Assembly (NCBI GenBank): GCA_022495005.1
Contig: JAGYXB010001050.1
Location: 682,001-746,000, forward strand
Origin: Rhyacophila brunnea
Taxonomy: Eukaryota; Arthropoda; Insecta; Trichoptera; Rhyacophilidae
DNA: 64,000 bases
Direction: 5' to 3'
Positions 45,760 through 56,800 of the stretch are shown in pieces. A program made the translations under genes and the position numbers. The notes beneath the pieces were generated by a model. The model was not told the DNA's origin. It did no database searches and worked only from the letters and a program-made list of their open reading frames with translations. Each line of letters starts with the position of its first letter. Position 1 is the stretch's first letter.

Positions 45760-47765
45760 ATAGTTAGGCTCAATCTGATAAGAAAGAGTTTTCACTCCGA
45801 TATCCTTAGTTGTAGGTAACGATTTTTAATATAATCGCGTAGTTTATTCATGTTGTTATAAAATATAATGTTGTACAATTTTAATAATATGTATGAAAGA
45901 AATAATTTTAATGAATGTGTTATTCCCAGTTTGAATACAACATCAAGGAAGCCTTGGATAATAATTCATGTTTATTGCACGGGGTACCCGCTGTTCCAGT
46001 TTTTGCGGTATTGCGATACTATAATAGTAATGCATCGTGGACCTATAATAATTGTAGGTATATAATAATATGTACGAAATAAAAATAATAGTTATGTATA
46101 ATTTCTTTTATTAAAAATATTTCGATATTAGCATTTATGTCCGAATACAATTCAATATTTCGTATTAGGAATGAAATATTTATTGCACATGGGTGATATT
46201 AGTAAAATAAATTATTATCAAAACATAAAAAAAATAATATATAAAATTACATAAACATATAAGTATATTATAGATAAGTTATATAATATATTTGTGTTAT
46301 GATAATCCAAAATTAATTTTATCAATACGAATATTATGGTATTTTTTTTTTAAATCAGGTGTTTAGTCAATTAAGGGTAGTAAAATACAAAAGTATTTAT
46401 ACACAAGTGAAAATATAATATTTATTTACTAGAACAAGGTTGGTAAAAAATGATTTCTTTAATATATAAGTTTCACGTTAAAGATCAAATATTTTTTGAT
46501 GGAATGTTTACATTTTTAAATTAATATGATCGTCGTTACACCTTTAAAACTGTCCATAATAATAATTATTGTTGTATGCAACAATATACAGACAGATTCG
46601 AGAATTGATATTATTTTTAATACAGATTTTGAGTATAATATTGTGGAGTCACTGTTTTAAGATGGGATCAATAAAAATTGCCCTATTTTTTGTCTCCTGT
46701 ATTTTTGCCATATTTTAGCCGGCTTTGAAGGCGTAACGAAGCTATGTTATAATAATGATAGAATATTTTAGTAATACAATTCATTTATATTATGTGATTT
46801 ATTAGATATAATATAGCTACGCTATTATATTAAAATATTACTTAATTATTTGCATCACATTGTATATCACCCCGGATATGTTAAAAAACCAACCGGGTCT
46901 CACAAAATCATCAGTCGGGGACTTAAAACAGTTTCAAAATTATTTCTATTATAACTTACAAATAAACATATTTTCTACCCATATCATTCATTCCATTGCT
47001 AATATTTGAGATCATTAAAAATAATTATTCCAATTCTGAAAAAAAATATAAATACATTATTATTCCACGTCCCACGAAACCAGAGAAGTGGAGAAAATAT
47101 TATTTTTATATAAAAATATTTCTGTATGTAATTGCAGCCAAGATATACATGGACTTATTAAAATTAATATTTTATGTTTTATTGGACTTTTAATTTATTT
47201 GTAACAAGTTAATTACATATTACGCTAGAATACTGAGTATTTTGACATATTACATAAAATATATTCTTTTTATATACATATATATATACTATAATACATA
47301 AAGGATGTGAATTAATTTAAATATGTAATAAAATAATTTTAATCAGTTTAATCATAATGATTAAATTTATACTCAAATAGTAAAATTATCATCATTCATA
47401 CAGTAGATACAATATATTTCGTGAGATTCTATTACAATTCGATTCATTTGATTACTACACGAACATTGATCCACTTACAACATTCAACAATATAAAAATA
47501 GCAAAATTATATAAATAATAGTGGCACAGCCCTCGAGTTATATTCATTTTTACAAAAACATATTTTTTAAACACCGGCTACAACTTAAAAGTAATTATTG
47601 TTAAGCTTACTTATGCGTAAAATTTAATTTTACTAATACTGGAACACTTGTGTGTATCTCTGGATGATAGAGATATCTGTTTTTAATCACGTATATATAA
47701 TATTATAGCATAATATTATATGTAATTGAAAAACATAATATTTTTCCCTTGTTTCAAGAAGCAAG
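45760..47765. other. AT-rich region downstream of the SLC17-like gene, includes its 3' UTR
   Basis: The transcript's 3' UTR must lie in the right part. Very AT-rich with ATTAAA-type words on the minus strand near 47632 and 47681, either of which could serve polyadenylation. No second gene is seen. Confidence 0.5.
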
Positions 47766-47821
47766 TCATCGTTCTTCGTTTGCCACCTGAATTTCAGGCT
47801 CTTCTAATGAAACGGAGTCTT
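47766..47821 (-). CDS. SLC17-like gene last coding exon with TGA stop
   Basis: 56 nt. It encodes the acidic tail QDSVSLEEPEIQVANEER followed by TGA at 47768-47766. Acceptor TTTCTACAG. The 3' UTR continues leftward into very AT-rich sequence; the polyadenylation site was not identified. Confidence 0.9.
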
Positions 47822-50800
47822 CTGTAGAAAGAGAAAACAATATTATTAGAAAAAATAAAAAAAATAATATGATTATTTACATAGTAGAAAATTATAAATT
47901 GCAATGTTTAAAATACAATTTATTGAACTTAGGAGACTAGGTACTAGTAGGGTGAATTTTTTCATCTCAACTCTCAAACATACGCTTTATTTATATCTAT
48001 ATAAGAAAGTTTTTGGGAATATTTTTGGTCCTAAAGGTTTTTTTTTTTAATTATTTCTAGTTATTGAATACCTGCACCACGTTTTATTTTGTTTTATTAT
48101 TTATATGTTTAAAAAATATACTTAAGTTTACAATAATTCGAGCTTTAATTGATATTCTTTTTACTACAGTAAAACGGGGTGAATAATATGAACGTTGTTC
48201 AGATTTTATATTCAATTTAAATCTTATGTTGGATGACTGAGAAGCTAAACTCGCTTGCCAAAAGTTATGTTTGCAATTCAGCAGTATGGTTTGGTAAATG
48301 GGAACGTTCATTAATCACTAGATATCGAAACGGGGTGAATAGGAATACCATATTATACAATATATAAAGGAAAACTGCAAATATGACTAAAAACATGATT
48401 AAATAAAGAAAAAATATTTTTATATAATATTATACATATTGGAATGCAAACAGTAGAATTCTGGCAATTATAACACTATGAACCTATTTTGTACCCTTCC
48501 TATTCACCCCGTTTTATGGTATTTTATTTAAGTTTACTAGAATTTTAGAACTTTATTATAAACATTGATCAATTTCAAAAAAAAGAACAAACTGACAGAT
48601 TTTCTTAACGGTGGAACATATATTATAAGATTACTTACGACTTTTCCTTCTTAAATATTCTGGTTCATTCCAGGGCAGGGTCTCAGCTGAGCCGAATGTT
48701 ATAAAGAATAAGTTTGTGAAGAAAAGAATTCCAGCTGCGATGAAGAAAACTGTTCTCCACTGGGTGGGATCGCTCTAAAGATAAGAAAAAATTCAATTAA
48801 GTATATAATAGGTAATTGAAAATATTTATACGATCGGAAGATAAAGAATAATATACTTATTATGAAAAGTATTAGTCGTTGCATTTCCGAGGATTAAAAA
48901 TCAAATAATATTGAATTGGTTTTTGTTTTTTTTATGTTGTAGTTTATTTTATAAGTATCTTAACTAATCTAAGTTGTCAAGTGTTGTAAGGGGTAGATTG
49001 ACTACCGGAATGTTATATTAAAAAAATCACGTATGTATTTAGACTAGCCTTAGAATGCATGGCACATAAAATCATTATGTATATCATGGAGTACTTATAT
49101 ATATTTGCACTAGAACAATCTAGGACTTACGTCGTCAGAGAGAACCAGTCCAGCTGTGATTGGTGTCATGATGCTGAACAGGTTGGCCCAGAAGCAGCTA
49201 ATGCTCATCAATGTACCGGCAAAGTTTGGAGCCAGGTCGATCATGGTTATCTGAAAAAATAATTATAAAATAAATCTCACATAAAAAAACTATTTTAACG
49301 AAATATTTGGGTTTTTAATAGGCATATTACTGGTTGTTCCGAATATGGAAAAATGCCAAAGATGCCCTGAATCAAACAATTTGAAAATATGAACTAGAAT
49401 TAGATCGTGAAAAACAATACAATCCTATACCTACATAGGTACATATTGTTTGCACGTCTTTCGAAAATAAGGTTTGCAATTTTTTGCATTCCTATATTTT
49501 TAAAGCCCAAAATCTCGAGATTTCGAATTTAAGTTGTATAATATGATTTCTGACAAATTAGAACAGAGATTATCTATGTGGCATTAAATTATTTGTTTTT
49601 TAAATAAATAGGGTGAAGTACATTTACAGTTAAATATAAAAAAAAACTTTAAGTTTGAATAGAAATTCTTTCAATTATTTTCATGTTGTATAGGTACTTA
49701 CATTGAATCCAACAAATGTGGCAGCTAGAGAACCGATGGTGATGATAAGGACACATACGGCCAATGGAGCATTACTGGCTGGGACGTAAGATAATCCAAT
49801 CAAACCGAGAGCTGGTACCCAGGTTCCTAAAAAGATAAAATAATGTTATAATCTTGCAGGTAATTATGTGTAAATAAGTAGGTAAAAGAGTTAATCTCTC
49901 CATTATATACCTACACATAGAGATATGCGGAAGTGATCAAAAAATATTGGTACCTACCACTTTGTTTTGGGATACCAGTATTATAGTAAACGTTTCATAC
50001 TAAAATTAGATAAGGTTAGGTAAGGTAGATATTTACAGCTTTTCCCATAAACTGAAAAGTTCACGATTATATTTAGGCTTCGTTTACACGAAGGTCTGAA
50101 TATTCACAATAAATAAGATAGTTTCCTTAATTACCGATTGAGTTAGCGATTTTTCTTGAGGTTGTGATGCTGCAAATTTGCCTGTTGATGACGAAGTCGG
50201 AGAAGAAACTGAAGAAGAAACTCATCATCCACATGGCGAAGTATGGAATGGCGGATAAGATTCCGTTCTGTAAAAGAAAAAAAAATACAAATCAGAAGCC
50301 ATACTAAATAATACCTTGTTATACAAAGTGTAATTTCTTGGCACGTTAGTTTAGAAAGAAAATTCATTGATTGTTCTGATTTCAAAATGAAAACTTGAAA
50401 TAGTAGATTCCTATAATTAATTTGAGAATAATTTCAGGTATATGACACTAGATGGCAAATTATTTAGAAATAAGTTTTATTGTTTGCGGAGAGATGTAGT
50501 AGTATTGTATTTTAATAACAAAGACAATAAATTATTGGAGTTAATTATTATTTTTATTACCTGTTGAATATCAGCTCCTAGGACTTTATGGACGTATGAT
50601 GGAATTTCAGCCAGAAGAGTGATGTAGCCCCAGAAACAACCAATGTGAGCGACAGCTATAGACCAGACTGGGAGACTTGTGAGAATTGATTTCCATGGTA
50701 CTCGCATCGCCTGTAAAAGATAATACCAAAATTTAATTTTATAAATTATTTTATAACAGCTGATTGAAAATTTTCACTGCATGTGGACTGCAAATAATGC

Positions 50801-53800
50801 AGATTACACGTCATAAGATTGAGTTGTGCAATGCGTGTAAAAATAATGACCAATAGTCGAGTGATTTTTGTTTTTGCAATTCAAATAATAACATATTTTA
50901 AATTCATAGCACGAGTTTCAAGGCATAGACAATGTATAATATACATAATATATTATACATATTCATTTCGATGTCACGGGATTCCGCGATGTGCAATGTG
51001 AAATGCGTAGTTTGTACAAAATATTATAATAATTTATCATATGTAGGTAGGTATTAACAATCCGCCCTCTGGCTTCTGACGAATACAGTGTGAAATCACT
51101 GTCGAGAAAGGGTGGATAAATATTATGTTGATACTGATTTATTGACATAATAGATATTATTAAAAAAATGTTAAATATTTTGTTTACACAACAAGTGTAC
51201 AGAGAGGTGTGTTTTATTATCAAGAATGTTGGAATGAACCAATTTCGACGCGAATTAGGTTTACAAGTGACAGAGGTGCTTGAAATGCATCCAGAAGGAT
51301 GTCATCATAAAAAGGCGATATCAGTACTTGATCATAAAATGAGCATTAAAATATTACATACATAACACAAATTAGGAATTGCATTCAAATTCACAACGGT
51401 ATAAAATCATCAATGCAATAAAAGAAGAGATAATTCTCTTTTATCGCATTTTTAACAACATTGTAATTATATCGATTAGATGAGAAATTCAAATGAATTT
51501 TTAACAAGGTACTTATTTCCGATCAAAAATTTAATTTTTCTAAGGAATTCTTTTAAATTCATAGTATGTAACTTAAATTAGGAACCATTTTCGCTCTAGA
51601 GAAAGTGGAGAATTTGGAACATCACATCTTTACACGGAATGGTTTTACCCATTGAGTTCGTACACTGGGCGTTGGTGAAACCCCATAATACTATTTATTT
51701 AATTTAATTATGACTTCAATTGAGAAAGTGGAGAATTTGGAACATCACATCTTTACACGGAATGGTTTTACCCATCGGGTTATTATCTTACACTGAACGT
51801 TGGTGAAGCGCCATAATACTATTTGTTTTTTTATTTAATTACAACTTCAATAATTCAACACCGTTAAAGAAAAATAAAATTAATAAATCTTTAAATAATA
51901 ATATTATAATCTATGTGACATATAACATAATATAATAATATATTGAACCCAAAGGCTTGGAAAAAGCTCTCGTGACTGGTTTAAAAGGATACAATTTAAT
52001 GTATGAATTTATTTACAAAATAACCTTTAGCCACCTGGCAGCGAAGAATTAAAATTATGGAGGTGTAGGTAAATTTACAGACGCAATGACGTCAATTATT
52101 TACGTTGCATGACTTTGGACTCTTAAAAACGATACAGCGTTTTTATGCATACTTAATAGTGAATTATAAATACCTATGTCATGCATTATAATTATGCATT
52201 ACTCAGATACTTCAGATTAAGATTCCTCTTAAAAAAACAACAAAAAGTAACTTCTTTTAAACTCTTTATAAGGTCCATATTTACACTTAACTAGGTCTTA
52301 TCAAAAAGATGAGCGGAAACTAGATATCTTTGAAAGGAGGATATTTAGAAGGTTATTTGGAGCCGCATGCTATGAGGATGGTTTGTGAAAAGGAAGGTGT
52401 GACTATTCGTTTGTCGTCTAATGTGTGACAGTGGAGCGACCCTATTGGGTAGGCAATGTCTCAAAATAGAATGAAATCCAACCACTCAATAATATTCTCA
52501 GCGTTATCATAAATGCAATACAAAAGGATGATCGGGATTCCAAGACTGTGGTAGTTGGAATATGTAGAAAGAGAGTGTATCTATATATGGCAGTAGTTCG
52601 GGCATGGCCCCCACAAAGGGGGGCTAACAGGGCTCTAGCCTGGGAGCCCGGGCTTAAGGAGGGCCCGGCGTGGCGGATCGACCAGCCAAGTGGGATAAAC
52701 ATACATCACAGAATTGTACTCATAGTAAAAAATGTCGGATGTGACGCTATTTCACTTCAAGCATACTAACATTTCAAAATATGTACTTGTGTGATGCAAT
52801 TGTCGATTATTGTTTGTCGATATTCAACAACTCTACAATTCAAATGGGTGTATTAAAAATACAAAAAATCGCAGTAAAATACCCTAAATTTTACCTTGAA
52901 CACTATTTGTGTTACACTACTTACTGTAGATCGTCAAACAGACTTTAATCTTAGCGATAGGTAGGGGGGTCCGCTGAAGATTCTAGCCTGGGGGCCCGCT
53001 TCAAGATGTGGGGGCCATGAGTTCGGGTTTGCAATTGACTGAGTGGGGTGGAGACATTGTCTGGAGGTGACGATGATTATTCAGATAAAATATACAATAG
53101 AATACTGTTATAATTCCGGAAAAAGGTATGTTTTTCAAAGTCAAAAACAATAAACTGTGTAATTTAGTATCTATGCAAAGTGTTGGAATGACAATAAATA
53201 TGTCAGAAAATGAATATTTGTTTTCACCAACGAATGGAAAATGACAAAACACGCTCTAGCATTTAAATAATAGTTTATTTGTCTCCGTTTGTATATTTTA
53301 ATATTACAAGTAAATTGATGATTTACAATGGATTTTATCTTCGTATAATAATTTAAATTTATATTTTGGCCGATTAATGTCATAGATCCCGGGTTCGAAA
53401 CGGGTTTTTCAATGTGTGTTAGGACCCAAATTATGAGCCTCATAGAATGAACAAGTGGCTAACGTAAATTTCTCATAAAAAAAACGTTAACACAACGATC
53501 GAATATGGTAAAAATATAGAGCTATGTAATTTTCGTCTTGCCGACATTCTAAGTAAAAATAACAAAATGTAATAATAATTTGTTGCCTGGAAGTAATATC
53601 GTATCAAAATATATTATAAATTTAATAGTTTATTTAAAATTTTATGTAAATTACCTATAACAATACGAACAGAATAATGTGTACAAGTCTGCAATGTAAC
53701 CGACTGCGAAATTCAGCAGTAATTTAAAGGGTCAATCGTGTATTTGCTATGGTAATCAAATAGCAGCTGAACAAAATGCATTATTTGTACATATTAAGAT

Positions 53801-56800
53801 TGCATTTATATTATTATAGTATGCTGTATTTTGTATTCATAGCCAGTGGCGGTACGGCCGCCAACATTGTAGGGGCCAATAAACTGGAGGGCTTAACATT
53901 ACTTCGTGGAAATCAATTTACATTCTCGCGAAACGATATGATTATAGTAATGAGAAGATAAACGGCGGGTAATAAGAAGCACTACAATGCCAAACGTAGA
54001 GAATATTAAATCCCTTGCAACTAATTTAATAGTTATGTTATCTAATAAATCCAGGGCTTAGTGTCAAACAACACTATCTACAAAAGTGCAACTTTACAGG
54101 AGAGCCAAAAATCGTTATTTTAGATTCTTGTAACTCAACAAGGGAAATGTTTATTTAAAACCTAATGTTAATATTTTATAATTTATTGTGTATTGTACAT
54201 TTATCCTGCTTATGATGATGTAAAAATGTATAGGGATAGTTTAAAAAAAATATGAAAACAAGAGTAGCATATGTAGTTAGCGTTAAACATTACTGACGAT
54301 TTAATAAAAAATTAGAAAAGATTGACATAACGTTGTTTGACTATGATGTAGCCGTAAATGTAAAATAACGTTATCTCAAAAAAAAAACACTTTTTTGTAG
54401 ATAACGTTGTCTGACTTTAAGCACTCGAAATGAAATTTTAGCTTCAATTTTAGATAAACAGGCTCCCTCTATATTTAGGAGGGTTTCTTCTATGTTTTTG
54501 TCGGTATTTTTAAAAGTTTACGCATTCGCTCTTCTAAGCACATAATTATTATAAACTAAAGTTAATTATTTCACTAATTAAATATCTGATTTATAAATAA
54601 GAGATACTGTGGTAGTCAGTTTTAATAGTCTCATAACGAATGGCATTGATAATAAAACTAATGTATAAATAATAAATAAGAGGAAATTTTCCAATAATGA
54701 TTGCCAACTATCGGATTTAAGCATTTACGGAATTTCTAATTAAAATGTCATTATAATACAATACCTACCTATAATATTGTGTCATGTAAGTATTGGCAAA
54801 AGAGATACAAAAGTCACACTCCATAGTAGATCAACAAGTAATAACATTGAGGTATTATTATTTAAATTGTTATTGGGGGTAGGGGGGTTGTACGACTACT
54901 AATAGTGCAGATATGAATATAGAAGAATTACCTCGAAGATGATGAGCTAACGATAAATCAGTGACAAAAACTTCGTAATAGGCGATTCTACCTTAATTAA
55001 CAAACTTTTAATGTTACATTCTATTACTGGCATATCCATGGCCCCCACATCATGAAGCGGGCCCCCCTGCCTATCGCTAAGGATAAAGGCAGTGTGACCC
55101 TCTAAGCGTTTTCCAAATGGTGTACGCGGTAAAATTAATGTGTATATTTAGCGTTTTATTTTTGTATATCGTCTCTGTTCTGGCAGAACACACTAACTGG
55201 AGAATACTAGTTTTGAGTAATTTGACTTTGAAGTTGTTAAAATGTTTGAAATGGTCTATCATGTGAGTTTATTAAGTAATCGTAAAAAGGATGACTTTAA
55301 AATAAAGACTGTTTATTTATTAAGAAGGTTTCCAGACGGTAAAGTTTGAAAAAATGAAACTTTTGGTAGTAACTCAATATTTCATTTTTTCGAATTAGTG
55401 TCTTCTGCCAGAACAGTGACGATATATACCATCCATTTGAATTACGGAGTTGTCGAGTATTAAATACACAATTAAAAATTGTATTGTACAGCCACATAAT
55501 TTAAAATAATAATATTATTATAAGGAAAATAGTGATTTTTTTACTATTAAAGCAAATTTTTGATGTGTGTTTATCTCACTTATCTGGTCGACTGGCCTTT
55601 TCGGGCCCCTCCTGAGCCCTATCAGCCCCCCCTTGTGGGAGCCATGGGCATATCTATACGTAATATGTTGTCATAGTTTAAGTAATATAATATCTATATT
55701 ATCCCATTCGCTGCGGACCTTTTAATTAATATTTAATTACTTACCACATTTAAAAAAACATGATAATTATATCTAATGGCCACCTGATGGGCAACGCACC
55801 GGTTGCGTTGGACGCAGTGAATGGGTTGCAGATGCGCTGCATCGTATATTTACCACTAATAATACGTACGTAAATGTATACTGTTTTTGTATAGAATATT
55901 GTGCCATATATCGGTAAATTATCGTAACAGATCAGCAAATTCTACTAGAGTTCAAAGGCTTTTTATTGTCAGCCTTTAAGAAAATGCATAAAAAATTGAT
56001 ATTTTCAAAAAAAATCTACGCCGTTAAATAAAATTTAAGTAGGTAATTTAATATATTTTCAAATTTGAAATTTTGTATCTTGGTCTTGATCTTGATCTAT
56101 TATCTGAATTGTACGTTATTATTGCATATTGACATTAGTAAGAGTGATATCGAATTATTATTATTATCTTCCAAAGTCCACTATATTCAGGCCGTGACAC
56201 GAAACTGTAAATTTTGATCGTAGTGCTAGTTATTGCTCATACTTCGAGTGCAATATTATAAACTTACTGTTTGTTGAAAATGACGATTGTTTTATATCGA
56301 ACTACATGATATTACGTTATTTGACTGTATTACTGACTGGAATATACTGCGAATATGTTACTTTATTGCATCCGAAAATAATCAATATATATCACTACCA
56401 TCGTAACTCGCAGTCGAGTCGCCCGGTCTGTCTATAGTTGGAAGTGGGAAGGAGGCAAAATAACACAATGCCGCTCTGGGCAAACTGAGCAAACTTGGAT
56501 GCATTGAAACAATGTGAGTCGACAGCTGATGATGATAACGATAGTTCAGTTGCAATTACTGTTCCCTTAAATTAAATTAAATTAAAAATTAAATCAACGA
56601 TTGCACTTGCCTTCTATGCAACTTATAAACGTGCCTAATGCTGTTAAAATATTGCAAAACTATTTTTTAAAACCGGTCTCTGTTACCTGCCAAAGTAAAA
56701 TTAGTCCTGTTGCAATCCATAGGTACCTATGGGAGTGTCCGTGTGCATTGTGAAATTTTGTAACAAATACCTTAAAATAATTAAATTTAAGGTTTTTATT

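Noticed and set aside
53845..53890. hAT element starting cagtggcggtacggccgcc
   Set aside because: No matching right end or duplication was found, and the overlapping 61-codon frame has no support.
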